A DNA stretch of 64,000 nt from Streptomyces canus (GCF_001514145.1 NZ_KQ948660.1:62001-126000); one strand, 5' to 3'; counted from the stretch's first letter, positions 16,915 through 25,372 are shown. Notes: a model not told the origin generated them from the letters alone. Numbers and translations: made by a program.

Positions 16915-17852
16915 CGACGGTCCGCACCACCACGCCCGCCACCCCGCCGCCCCGGCTGCCGGTGCGCGACAAGGCGGCCGCCCTGGACCGCGGCTGGGGC
17001 GGTGTCTCGCCGATGCTGACCCGGCTGGCCGCCGAGCGCGCCACCGGCATCCTGGTGCGCGAGCGCGGCACCCTGCACCTCGCCGACGGCAAGGTGGTGC
17101 ACGCCGAGAGCCCGGCCGCCCCCGGCGCCGACGTCCTCCTCGCCGCCCACGGCACGCTGGACGCCGACGTCTGGCGGCAGGCCCTGGCCGAGAGCGTCGC
17201 AAGCACGGGGAGCGCCGGCACCGGCGCCCGCCGCCTCACCGGCGCCGAGGCCGTGCACCGGGCGGGCCGCCGACTGGTCGCGGGCGGACTGATCACCGCG
17301 GGCGCCCTGGAGGTGTGCCGGCTCACCGCGCTGTACGACGCGGCGTACTTCGCCCTCGCCCCGAGCAGCACCCCGGGCCGCTTCCGCTACGGCAGCGAGG
17401 ACGGACCGCACGAGCCGGCCGTCGAGCCCCGGGATCCCGACGCCACCCCGGGCGGCCCGCGCCCGGTCCTGGTCGCCGACCTGGAGCGCGAGACCCTGCG
17501 CCGCCGCGACCTGCTGCACCACATCTGGCCGGACGCCCTGCCGGACGAGGTGCCGCTGACCCGGGAGCACCGCCCCGCGCCCCCGCTGCTCCCGGCCCGG
17601 CGGCAGGCGGTGCTGGCCCGTGTGGACGGCATCCGCACGGCGTCGGAGATCGCGCGCGAGCTGGGCCGTCCGGCCTTCCACACCCTGGTGGACGTACGGC
17701 GGCTGGTGGCGGCCGGAGTGGTCGCGCCCCGCCCGCCGGTGTCCCTCACCGAGCCTCTGCCCGGGCCGCCGGGCGACGGTCCCCTCGTCGAGCCCGTCGA
17801 TCCCCACATCACCTTGCTGAAGAGGCTCAGGGATGCGCTGGAGGCCCTTTGA
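16911..17852 (+). CDS. DUF4388-like protein of roadblock operon
   Basis: 313 residues. The segment ATGILVRERGTLHLADGKVVHAESP (about residues 43-67) matches the beta-rich DUF4388/PATAN pattern found with bacterial GTPase and two-component modules. The C-terminal half is helical (RRQAVLARVDGIRTASEIARELG), like a winged-helix or PilZ-associated region. It starts at ATGA overlapping the upstream roadblock gene and ends 34 bases before the next one. Probably a partner of the roadblock proteins; function not established. Confidence 0.65.
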   Translation: MTTVRTTTPATPPPRLPVRDKAAALDRGWGGVSPMLTRLAAERATGILVRERGTLHLADGKVVHAESPAAPGADVLLAAHGTLDADVWRQALAESVASTGSAGTGARRLTGAEAVHRAGRRLVAGGLITAGALEVCRLTALYDAAYFALAPSSTPGRFRYGSEDGPHEPAVEPRDPDATPGGPRPVLVADLERETLRRRDLLHHIWPDALPDEVPLTREHRPAPPLLPARRQAVLARVDGIRTASEIARELGRPAFHTLVDVRRLVAAGVVAPRPPVSLTEPLPGPPGDGPLVEPVDPHITLLKRLRDALEAL

Positions 17853-17886
17853 GCGGCAGCGGATCCGCGCCGAGAGGAGAGACCTG

Positions 17887-18411
17887 ATGGCAGCAGCTCA
17901 GGACGGGATCCTGGAGGAGCTGCGCCGGCTCAGAGCCAGGGTGCCGCAGCTCACGGGCGCCCTCGCGGCGGACGCCGACGGTCTCGTCCTGGCCCAGGAC
18001 ACCCCGGGTGTCGATCCGGAGGCCGTGGCCGCGCTCACCGGGTCCACCCGGGCGCTCGCCGCCCAGCTGGCCGACAAGACCGGCCAGGGCGACCTGCGCG
18101 AACTGCTCGTGCGGGGCGTCTACGGCTACGTCGCCACGTACGCGGCGGGCGCCGGGGCCGTCGTCACGCTGCTCGCGCAGGACCGGGTCAACGTCGGCCG
18201 CCTGCATCTCGAGGGCCGCCGGGCGGGTGCCCGGATCGGGGAGCTCGTCGACAGCGCGGTCGCCGAGCACACAGAAGCCATCACGAAGGCGCCCGCAAAG
18301 CCCGCTCCGGCACGTGCCAGAGCGGCTCGCACGTCCCGGGCCAAGCCCGAGGACCCGCGCGCCGCGGCCACCGCACCGACGGCGGCCCGCACCACCACCA
18401 CCGAAAGTTAG
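17887..18411 (+). CDS. Roadblock/LC7-domain protein with basic Ala-rich tail
   Basis: 174 residues. The N-terminal 125 form a roadblock-like domain (LEELRRLRARVPQLTGALAADADGLVLAQD, then LLVRGVYGYVATYAAGAGAVVTLLA). The last 45 residues are Ala/Pro/Lys/Arg-rich and disordered, resembling nucleoid-associated or DNA-contacting tails. AGAGGAGAGACCTG precedes the ATG at 17887; an upstream in-frame ATG at 17833 lies inside the preceding gene and lacks a ribosome site. Second of three roadblock genes in the operon. Confidence 0.7.
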   Translation: MAAAQDGILEELRRLRARVPQLTGALAADADGLVLAQDTPGVDPEAVAALTGSTRALAAQLADKTGQGDLRELLVRGVYGYVATYAAGAGAVVTLLAQDRVNVGRLHLEGRRAGARIGELVDSAVAEHTEAITKAPAKPAPARARAARTSRAKPEDPRAAATAPTAARTTTTES

Positions 18412-18431
18412 AGAACCGAGGAGACACAGTC

Positions 18432-18806
18432 ATGGCCAACACCGAAACCGCGCTGAAAGAGGCTCTCGCCTCCATCGAGGGCGCGACCGGCGTCGCGCTC
18501 GTCGACTACACCAGCGGCATGGCGCTCGGCACCATGGGCGGCAGCAAGACCTTCGACCTGAACGTGGCCGCCGCGGGCAACACCGACGTGGTCCGCGCGA
18601 AGATGCGCACGATGGAGCACCTCGGCCTCAAGGCCCAGATCGAGGACATCCTGATCACCCTGTCCGACCAGTACCACCTGATCCGCCTGATCAGCGGACG
18701 CGGTGGCAACGGCCTCTTCCTCTACCTGGTCCTGGACGCCAAGCGGTCCAACCTCGCGATGGCCCGCCACCAGCTCAGGCAGATCGAGAGCGACCTGGAG
18801 GTGTGA
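18432..18806 (+). CDS. Roadblock/LC7-domain protein (MglB-like)
   Basis: 124 residues, a minimal roadblock domain: helix, GVALVDYTSGMALGTM strand pair, long helix, LSDQYHLIRLISGRG, and a C-terminal helix DAKRSNLAMARHQLRQIESDLEV. GGAGACACAGTC precedes the ATG. In Streptomyces conservons similar proteins (CvnB) partner a GTPase (CvnD) and sensor kinase; here no GTPase or kinase is adjacent. It ends the operon. Confidence 0.8.
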   Translation: MANTETALKEALASIEGATGVALVDYTSGMALGTMGGSKTFDLNVAAAGNTDVVRAKMRTMEHLGLKAQIEDILITLSDQYHLIRLISGRGGNGLFLYLVLDAKRSNLAMARHQLRQIESDLEV

Positions 18807-18822
18807 CCCGGGAGCACCGGAA

Positions 18823-19416
18823 CTAGACGAGTGCCGCGGTGCGGCGGCGCGCTCCTCCCGGGGCCGCGTCGCCCGCCGCGATACCCGTGCTGCGGTACGC
18901 CTTGACCGCCTTGCCGGCCGGGTGGCCGCCGTTCGCGGCGAGCCAGTCGACCCGCACCCACAGCAGCGCGTCCTCGGCCCGCTCGAGCCGCCCGAGCCAG
19001 GCGGCCTTGAGCCTCAGGCCCGTACCGCACCCGGCCAGCAGCATGCCGCCCGCGACGGGCACGGCGAACGAACTCGCCAGCGCGACCAGCCAGGCCAGCA
19101 GCAGCCACCAGCGGTGTCCGCGACGCCAGTTGCGCACACTGACCGCACGGTCCTGGAGCACGTCGTGCTTTCCCGCGCGAGCGGCCGCCCGCCCCAGCGT
19201 CGTGTATCGCTTGCGACGGCTGTACGACACCACGGCCACGGCGACGATGAACAGCGCCGCGCCCGCCATCACCCCGATCCGGCGCCCGGTGAGGCCCGGG
19301 ATCAGCAGCCCGACGCCCGCCGCGAACAACCCGAGCCACCACAGCGGCGCCGCCCCGGCGCGCACGACGACGGCCACCCGAGCCAACCCCTGAGCCCTGC
19401 GATCTGCGCGTGCCAC
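18823..19416 (-). CDS. Conserved hypothetical membrane protein
   Basis: 197 residues. Four hydrophobic segments appear as two pairs (LWWLGLFAAGVGLLIPGL / GVMAGAALFIVAVAVV, then WWLLLAWLVALASSFAV / AGGMLLAGC), separated by a basic loop SRRKRYTTLGRAAARAGKH. The end is basic. The GTG start has AGGAGG six bases upstream. It converges with the roadblock operon, 16 bases between stops. I do not recognise the family. Confidence 0.7.
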   Translation of the reverse strand: MARADRRAQGLARVAVVVRAGAAPLWWLGLFAAGVGLLIPGLTGRRIGVMAGAALFIVAVAVVSYSRRKRYTTLGRAAARAGKHDVLQDRAVSVRNWRRGHRWWLLLAWLVALASSFAVPVAGGMLLAGCGTGLRLKAAWLGRLERAEDALLWVRVDWLAANGGHPAGKAVKAYRSTGIAAGDAAPGGARRRTAALV

Positions 19417-19499
19417 GTCCCGCCTCCTCGTCGTCCTGGCACAGTCCTGCCGGTCGGGGAGAGTAGCGAGCGAACGTGAGACGCGTCTGAAAAAACGCC

Positions 19500-20351
19500 C
19501 TACTCCACGAAGAGTCCTCGCGCCGCCGCCCGCGCGTCGAACTCCTCCAGCCGGGCCTGCGCGTCCGGCAGGTCGTCGCACATCGCCTCCAGCAGCACCC
19601 GGCCGAGGAGCATCGGCGCGCAGGCGGTGTCGAAGGCGAGGCCGGTGCCGACGGCGGCGGGCAGCAGCAGGTCGGAGACCTTAGCGACCGGGGCGAAGGC
19701 GGAGTCGGCGACCGTGACGACGCTCAGGCCCGCCTCCTTGGCGTAGGCGAGGGTGTCGACGACCTCACGGGGATGCCGGGGCAGCGCGAAGCACAGCAGG
19801 GTCGAGGCGCCCGCGCGGACGGCGGCGTCGATGCGGTCGTGGATCATCGTGCCGCCCTCGTTGAGCAGCCGTACGTCCGGATGGACCTTGGCGGCGAAGT
19901 ACGCGAAGCCGTACGCCTGGGAGGCGGCGGCCCGCAGACCGAGCACCGGCAGGGGGCGGGAGGCGGCGAGCAGCCGGCCGGCCCTCTGCACCGGCCGCGG
20001 GTCGGCGAGGATCTCCGCCAGATGCCTCAGGTTCTCGATCTCGGCCTCGACGGCCTGCTGGTACTCGTTGTACGACGCCGAGGCCGCCGACTGTTCGGCG
20101 GGCGCGACCTCGCGCAGGTGCCTGCGCAGGGCGGGGTAGCCGTCGAAGCCGAGGGCGACGGCGAAGCGGGTGACGGAGGGCTGGCTGACCCCGGCCAGTT
20201 CGGCCAGTTCCACGCTGGACAGGAACGGCACGTCCCCGGCCCGCCGCACCATGCTGTGCGCGATGCGCCGCTGGGTCGGCGTGAGCCGGTGCCCCTCGAA
20301 CAGTGCCTGCAGCCGTCCCGCGGGAGTGTCCACCCCGCCCGTGTCGCTCAT
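19500..20351 (-). CDS. MurR/RpiR-family transcriptional regulator
   Basis: 283 residues. The N-terminal HTH (LSSVELAELAGVSQPSVTRFAVALGFDGYPALR, about residues 45-77) is followed by a SIS sugar-isomerase-like sensor domain (PLPVLGLRAAASQAYGFAYF; ASTLLCFALPRHPREVVDTLAYAKEAG), the RpiR layout. The start overlaps the stop of the lyase homologue (ATGA), so it is translated with it. The divergent betaine importer begins 141 bases from the lyase start. It probably regulates both arms; no clear operator could be found. Confidence 0.88.
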   Translation of the reverse strand: MSDTGGVDTPAGRLQALFEGHRLTPTQRRIAHSMVRRAGDVPFLSSVELAELAGVSQPSVTRFAVALGFDGYPALRRHLREVAPAEQSAASASYNEYQQAVEAEIENLRHLAEILADPRPVQRAGRLLAASRPLPVLGLRAAASQAYGFAYFAAKVHPDVRLLNEGGTMIHDRIDAAVRAGASTLLCFALPRHPREVVDTLAYAKEAGLSVVTVADSAFAPVAKVSDLLLPAAVGTGLAFDTACAPMLLGRVLLEAMCDDLPDAQARLEEFDARAAARGLFVE

Positions 20352-21880
20352 GCCTCGCTCCCCCTCCAGATGTCCGTGAACCGGTCGAGCAGTGCGGCCG
20401 CCGCCGTCACGTCGCCCGTGAGCGGCCGGTCGGCCGGGTCCTCTTCGAGGACCGCTTCGGCAAGCTCCAGCGCGCGGCCCACCGGGAGGTCCGGGTCGGG
20501 CCTGAGGTCGCGCTGGCGCAGCGCCCGTACGGCGGCCACGAGTTCGCAGCCGACGACGAGACGGTACGCGCCGCACGCCCGCAGTGTCTGACGGGCGGCG
20601 AGCGAGGCGAAGCTGGCCTGTTCCTCGACGCCTCGGGAGAGTACAGCGTGGCCGAGCGAGGCGGGCGCGGAGAAGGCCCGCAGGTCGCCGAGGGCGGCTC
20701 CGGCGGCGTACTCCAGGATCATCACGCCGGAGGAGGCGGGCTCCTGGTCGGCGAGGAACGGCCTCAGGCGGGTGAAGGCGGGCTCGTTGAGCGTGGAGAG
20801 CCGGGACGTGGACAGGCGGGCGACCTGGGTGAGGGCCAGCCTGAAGTGGTCCAGAGCCAGGGCGAGTTGGGCCTGATAGAAGCCGCCGTGGTGGTAGGCG
20901 GCCATGTCCTGGGGGGAGATGAGCGGGTTCTCTGCGGCCGCGTTGATCTCGATCGCCAGGACCTCCTCCAGGGTGTCGGCGGCGTCCTGGGCGGGCCCGT
21001 GGATCTGGGGCAGACACCGGAAGCCGTACGGGTCCTGGATCCGGCCGAGCGGTGGGGTGGGCCGGTCCTCAGCCCCGATCAACTCCCGCATCCGCCGCGC
21101 CACTTCGACGGACCCGCGGTGCGGCCGGGCGGCGTGCACGGGAGCGGCGTACGCCTCGTGCGACCCGTCCACGGCCAGCAGCGACAGCGCCCCGACGACC
21201 TGCGTGGCCTCGATGAGCCCGCGCAGCTCGTGCAGCGCGAGGGCGGCCTGGCCGAGGGTGAGGGCGTTGCTGCTGATGAAGGCGAGGGCGTCGTTGTTGT
21301 CGAGGAGCTGGGGCTCGGGGGCACGCCCGGCAGCACCGTCCGCCCCTCGCCAGGGATGCTCCCCCGCCAGCGCCAGCCCCGCCTGGGCCAGGGCCGCGAT
21401 GTCCCCCGTGCCCACCGAGCCGAACTCGTTGACGACCGGATACGCCCCGCTCTCCAACGCCTCGCACAGGGCCGTCACGACGGTCGGCCGCAGCCCCGCG
21501 CCCCCCGCGAGCAGTTGGTTGGCCCGCACCGCGAGCATCGCCCGGACCTGCCGGGCCGGGAGTTCCTCGCCGATCGCGCCGGCGTGGCTGCGCAGCAGCC
21601 GCAGACCGTGCTCGGCGGCCGCCTCGGTGGGCACGTCCTCGTTCCGGTTGGCGCCGACACCGGTCGAGCGGCCGTAGACGCGTCCGGTCGCGGCGATCTG
21701 GCGGGCGGCGTCCCAGGACTCCGTCACGCGCTTCGTCGCCTCGGTCCCGGGCACCGGTCGCGCGCTCCCGTCGGCGAGGCGGACGACGTCCGCGACGCCG
21801 AGACCGATCCCGTCGAGGATCACCAAGCCCGTGTGCCCGACCCTGACGGGATCAGGAGTGTCCACGATCCGAGACGACAT
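20348..21880 (-). CDS. Histidine ammonia-lyase homologue lacking the MIO tripeptide (candidate betaine/ergothionase-type lyase)
   Basis: 510 residues with the full aromatic amino acid lyase fold: YGRSTGVGANRNED (about 69-82, contributing the catalytic Tyr), IQDPYGFRCLPQIHGPAQD (282-300), INAAAENPL (about 313-321) and EEQASFASLAAR. In MIO enzymes the segment GSVGASGDLAPLA supplies Ala-Ser-Gly, which cyclises to the cofactor. Here it reads GSVGTGDIAALA (154-165): one residue is lost and no ASG remains, so MIO cannot form. Ergothionase is a known HAL relative that eliminates trimethylamine without MIO. With a betaine importer divergent from it, I infer a lyase for a trimethylammonium amino acid. 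It is often misannotated as hutH. GAGGGGAG precedes the ATG. Confidence 0.85.
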   Translation of the reverse strand: MSSRIVDTPDPVRVGHTGLVILDGIGLGVADVVRLADGSARPVPGTEATKRVTESWDAARQIAATGRVYGRSTGVGANRNEDVPTEAAAEHGLRLLRSHAGAIGEELPARQVRAMLAVRANQLLAGGAGLRPTVVTALCEALESGAYPVVNEFGSVGTGDIAALAQAGLALAGEHPWRGADGAAGRAPEPQLLDNNDALAFISSNALTLGQAALALHELRGLIEATQVVGALSLLAVDGSHEAYAAPVHAARPHRGSVEVARRMRELIGAEDRPTPPLGRIQDPYGFRCLPQIHGPAQDAADTLEEVLAIEINAAAENPLISPQDMAAYHHGGFYQAQLALALDHFRLALTQVARLSTSRLSTLNEPAFTRLRPFLADQEPASSGVMILEYAAGAALGDLRAFSAPASLGHAVLSRGVEEQASFASLAARQTLRACGAYRLVVGCELVAAVRALRQRDLRPDPDLPVGRALELAEAVLEEDPADRPLTGDVTAAAALLDRFTDIWRGSEA

Positions 21881-22021
21881 CTAGCTCAAACTCCCCTCAA
21901 AGCGGACATTTGATCTTGCCTGGCGGTCATCCGTTACCTCGGATTAACACCGAACCGTTGACAACCTATTCAGCTACCGAGAACTCTGCATGACGTTATA
22001 CAGCCGGGCAAGGGACATCTC
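21881..22021. promoter_or_regulatory. Divergent promoter region, lyase/RpiR versus betaine importer
   Basis: 141 bases between the start codons of the lyase (minus) and importer ATPase (plus), AT-richer than the genes. A TTGACA hexamer at 21958-21963 could be a plus-strand -35 box, but no good -10 follows at 16-18 bases. No perfect palindrome was seen. The RpiR regulator would be expected to bind here. Confidence 0.4.
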
Positions 22022-23059
22022 ATGATCCAGTTCGACACGGTCCACAAGCGCTTCCCCAACGGCACGACAGCAGTGCACGATCTCACCCTCGACATGCCGG
22101 AAGGCGGCGTGACCGTCCTCGTCGGATCCTCCGGTTGCGGCAAGACGACCACCCTCAGAATGATCAACCGGATGGTCGAGCCGACCTCCGGCACCATCAA
22201 GGTCGGCGGCAAGGACGTCACCCGGCAGGACGCGGCCGAACTGCGCCGCTCCATCGGGTACGTCATCCAGCAGTCAGGCCTCTTCCCGCACCGCACGGTG
22301 CTGGACAACATCGCCACCGTCCCGCTCCTGCTCGGCCACGGCCGCAGGAAGGCCCGGGCCCGGGCGGCGGAACTGCTGGAGACCGTCGGCCTGACCGCCG
22401 AGGCCGGCAAGCGGTACCCCCACCAGCTCTCCGGCGGCCAGCAACAGCGCGTCGGCGTCGCCCGCGCCCTCGCCGCCGACCCGCCGGTGCTCCTCATGGA
22501 CGAGCCCTTCGGCGCCGTCGACCCGGTGGTGCGCACCCAGCTCCAGGACGAACTGCTCCGGCTCCAGAAGGAGTTGAACAAGACCATCGTCTTCGTCACC
22601 CACGACGTCGACGAGGCCGTACGCCTCGGCGACCGCATCGCGATCTTCCGCACCGGCGGTCACCTCGTCCAGTGCGCCCCGCCCGCCGAGCTCCTCGCCC
22701 GTCCGGCCGACGACTTCGTGGCCGACTTCCTCGGCGCCGAGCGCGGCCTGAAGCTGCTCTCGCTGAAGACCCTGGCCGAGGTCCCGCAGGGCCCGGCCCC
22801 GGACGGCGGCGCCTGGACCCTCGTACGCGACGAAGCCGGGCAGCCGACGCACTGGCGTTCGGCAGACGCCCTCGAACTGCCCGTACGGCCCCTCAAGGAC
22901 GGCGACTCCCTGCTCGCCGCCCTCGACGAGTCCCTCGCCTCCCCCACCGGCCTGGTCGCCCGCGTCGACGCCGACGGCGTCCTGACCGGTGTCACCTCCC
23001 GCGACGACATCCACCGGCACGCGGGACGCGCCCACGCGGAAGCCCGGGTGGCCGCATGA
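22022..23059 (+). CDS. OpuC/ProV-type betaine ABC transporter ATP-binding protein
   Basis: 345 residues. Walker A GSSGCGKTT (about residues 38-46), Q-loop VIQQSGLFPH, signature LSGGQQQRVGVARAL, Walker B VLLMDEPFGAVDP and switch THDVDEA. A C-terminal regulatory extension after residue 240 resembles a single CBS-like module (LVARVDADGVLTGVTSRDDI). It energises quaternary-amine or betaine uptake in the OpuA/OpuC/BilE/EgtUV family. Its stop overlaps the first permease (ATGA). AGGGA precedes the ATG. Confidence 0.92.
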   Translation: MIQFDTVHKRFPNGTTAVHDLTLDMPEGGVTVLVGSSGCGKTTTLRMINRMVEPTSGTIKVGGKDVTRQDAAELRRSIGYVIQQSGLFPHRTVLDNIATVPLLLGHGRRKARARAAELLETVGLTAEAGKRYPHQLSGGQQQRVGVARALAADPPVLLMDEPFGAVDPVVRTQLQDELLRLQKELNKTIVFVTHDVDEAVRLGDRIAIFRTGGHLVQCAPPAELLARPADDFVADFLGAERGLKLLSLKTLAEVPQGPAPDGGAWTLVRDEAGQPTHWRSADALELPVRPLKDGDSLLAALDESLASPTGLVARVDADGVLTGVTSRDDIHRHAGRAHAEARVAA

Positions 23060-23697
23060 CCATCGACTGGTCGTGGATATCCGGCCACACCGACGACCTG
23101 ACCACCCTCACGGTCTCGCACCTCCAGGCAGCCCTGAGCGCCGTCTTCTTCGGCCTGCTGATCTCGCTGCCCCTCGCGGTGGTCGCCCACCGGGTCCGCC
23201 CCCTGCGCGGCTTCCTGCTCGGGCTCTCGAACGTCCTGTTCACGATCCCGTCCATCGCGATCTTCGTGCTTCTGCTGCCGGTCAGCGGTCTGACCCGCAC
23301 CACGACCGTGATCGGCCTGACGGTCTACACCCTGGTCGTCCTGCTGCGGAACACGGTCGAGGGCCTCGACTCGGTCCCCGCGAAGACCAAGGAGGCCGCG
23401 AAGGCGATGGGCACGCGCCCCCTGCGCACGCTCCTCACCGTCGAACTGCCCCTGGCACTCCCGGTGATCATGGCGGGCGTGCGGATCGCGACCGTCATGT
23501 CGATCTCCCTGGTGTCGGTCGCCACCTACATCGGTGACGGCGGCCTCGGCCAGCTCTTCACCGACGGCTTCCAGCGCGACTTCCCGACCCCGGTGATCGT
23601 GGGCGTGGTCCTCACGCTCCTGCTCGCCGTGGTCGCGGACGCCCTGCTGGTGGCACTCCAGTACGTCCTGACCCCGTGGCGGCGGAGGCGAGCCTGA
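23056..23697 (+). CDS. Betaine ABC transporter permease, first
   Basis: 213 residues, about five membrane segments. The BPD permease EAA loop reads EAAKAMGTRPLRTLLTVELPLALPVIMAG (about residues 112-140), and the family-specific NVLFTIPSIAIFVLLLP is present. It belongs to the OpuCB/OpuCD/YehW group and overlaps the ATPase gene by four bases. With the second permease it forms a heterodimeric channel. Confidence 0.9.
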   Translation: MTIDWSWISGHTDDLTTLTVSHLQAALSAVFFGLLISLPLAVVAHRVRPLRGFLLGLSNVLFTIPSIAIFVLLLPVSGLTRTTTVIGLTVYTLVVLLRNTVEGLDSVPAKTKEAAKAMGTRPLRTLLTVELPLALPVIMAGVRIATVMSISLVSVATYIGDGGLGQLFTDGFQRDFPTPVIVGVVLTLLLAVVADALLVALQYVLTPWRRRRA

Positions 23698-23698
23698 C

Positions 23699-24361
23699 AT
23701 GTACGAACTCTTCAAGAACCTCGGCTCCTGGCTGACCAGCGGCTCCCATTGGACGGGAACCGACGGCATCGCCCATCGCCTCGCCGAGCACCTCCAGTAC
23801 TCGCTCCTCGCGACCCTCGTCGCGGCCGCGATCGGCCTCCCCCTGGGCCTGCTGATCGGCCACACCGGCAAGGGCGCCTTCCTGGCGATCAACCTCGCCT
23901 CCTTCGGCCGCGCCCTGCCGACCGTCGGCCTGGTCGTCCTGGTCTTCCTGGCCGGCGGCCTGTCCATGCTCCCGGTCTACGTCGCCCTGGTCGCCCTCGC
24001 GGTCCCGGCGATCGTCACCAACACCTACGCCGGCATGACGGCCGTCGACCCGGACGTCAAGGACGCCGCCCGCGGCCAGGGCATGCGCGGCCACCAGGTC
24101 CTGTTCCAGGTCGAACTGCCGCTCGCCCTCCCCCTGATCATGACCGGCCTGCGCCTGGCACTCATCCAGGTCGTCGCCACCGCGACCATCGCGGCCTACG
24201 TCTCCTTCGGCGGACTGGGCCGCTACGTCTTCGACGGCCTCGCCCAGCGCGACCTCGTACAGGTGCTCGGCGGAGCGGTGCTGGTCGCCGTCGTCGCCGT
24301 GGCCCTCGACCTGCTGCTGTCCGGCCTCCAGCGCTTCCTCTTCCGCCACCGCACTGCCTAG
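23699..24361 (+). CDS. Betaine ABC transporter permease, second
   Basis: 220 residues, about five to six membrane segments, OpuCD-like. The EAA-type loop is DAARGQGMRGHQVLFQVELPLALPLIMTG (about residues 121-149). An N-terminal extension WLTSGSHWTGTDGIAHRLAEH resembles the substrate-side start of this subunit type. It begins one base after the first permease stop, so translation is coupled. Confidence 0.9.
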   Translation: MYELFKNLGSWLTSGSHWTGTDGIAHRLAEHLQYSLLATLVAAAIGLPLGLLIGHTGKGAFLAINLASFGRALPTVGLVVLVFLAGGLSMLPVYVALVALAVPAIVTNTYAGMTAVDPDVKDAARGQGMRGHQVLFQVELPLALPLIMTGLRLALIQVVATATIAAYVSFGGLGRYVFDGLAQRDLVQVLGGAVLVAVVAVALDLLLSGLQRFLFRHRTA

Positions 24362-24371
24362 GGACCTTTCG

Positions 24372-25301
24372 ATGAACCGACGCACTCTCCTCGGCGGCCT
24401 CTTCGCAGCGGCCTCCGTCCCCGCCCTCGCCGCCTGCTCCAGCGGCGTCACCTCCCTCGACGGCCAGGGCAGCTCGTCCGGTGGCGGCGGCTCCAGCAAG
24501 GGCGGAGTCACCATCGGCACCGCCAACTTCACCGAGAACCAGGTGCTGGGCTACCTCTACGCGGCGGTGCTCCAGCAGGCCGGCGTGAAGGTGAAGGTCC
24601 GCCCGAACCTCGGCACCCGCGAGATCGTGATCCCCGCGCTCAAGGCGGGCGACATCGACCTGCTGCCCGAGTACCAGGGCGCCCTGCTCAACTACCTCGC
24701 CCCGAAGGACGCCTCGGCCGAGCCGGGCACCATGCAGAACGCGCTCACCCTGGCGCTGCCCGGCGGCCTCCAGGTGCTGCCGTACGGCCAGGCGGCCGAC
24801 TCCGACTGCTTCGTCGTCACCCGGGCGACCGCACGGAAGTACGGCCTGGCCTCCCTCGCCGACCTCGCCAAGCAGAACGGCGAGCTGGTCATCGGGGCAG
24901 CGCCCGAGGTGAAGAAGCGCCGGGTGGGCGCGGTCGGGCTGAAGGACGTGTACGGCGTCGAGTTCAAGGAGTTCAAGTCCCTCGACTCGGACGGCCCGCT
25001 GGTCAAGGGCGCTCTGAAGAAGGGGGACGTGGACGTGGCGAACCTCTTCACCACCGACACCGACATCGCGGCCAACGGCTGGGTGGTCCTGACCGACCCC
25101 AGGAACCTCATCCCCAGCCAGCACATCGTCCCCCTCATCGCCGACCGCAAGGCCGACGACACGGTCCGCAAGGCGCTCGCCCGTCTCGGGAACGTCCTCA
25201 CCACCGAGCAGCTCACCCAGCTCAACAGCCAGGTCGACAACGACAAGAAGGACCCGGAGGACGTGGCGAACGCGTACGCGAAGCAGCACGGGCTGGCCTA
25301 G
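24372..25301 (+). CDS. Betaine ABC transporter substrate-binding lipoprotein
   Basis: 309 residues. A lipobox (VPALAAC, Cys about 22) and Ser/Gly linker precede an OpuAC/ProX-type domain: TIGTANFTENQVLGYLYA, DIDLLPEYQGALLNYL (the DLxPEYxG motif of the family), and ANLFTTDTDIAANGW. Binding proteins of this group hold quaternary ammonium ligands in an aromatic cage; the related EgtU binds ergothioneine. Its position opposite a MIO-less lyase points to a betaine amino acid ligand. Ligand unproven. Confidence 0.9.
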   Translation: MNRRTLLGGLFAAASVPALAACSSGVTSLDGQGSSSGGGGSSKGGVTIGTANFTENQVLGYLYAAVLQQAGVKVKVRPNLGTREIVIPALKAGDIDLLPEYQGALLNYLAPKDASAEPGTMQNALTLALPGGLQVLPYGQAADSDCFVVTRATARKYGLASLADLAKQNGELVIGAAPEVKKRRVGAVGLKDVYGVEFKEFKSLDSDGPLVKGALKKGDVDVANLFTTDTDIAANGWVVLTDPRNLIPSQHIVPLIADRKADDTVRKALARLGNVLTTEQLTQLNSQVDNDKKDPEDVANAYAKQHGLA

Positions 25302-25372
25302 GAGGGACCCCCGCCGCAACAGGGGGGCTAACCCCAGTGCAGCGGGGGTTTCGGCTGCCTACCGTGGGTTCC

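Noticed and set aside
20348..21880. Functional hutH (histidine ammonia-lyase)
   Set aside because: The MIO-forming Ala-Ser-Gly is absent (GTGD instead of GASGD), and the gene is coupled to a betaine importer locus rather than to hut genes.
21958..22003. Complete sigma-70 promoter for the betaine importer
   Set aside because: TTGACA is present, but the nearest -10-like sequence (TTATAC) is more than 30 bases away.
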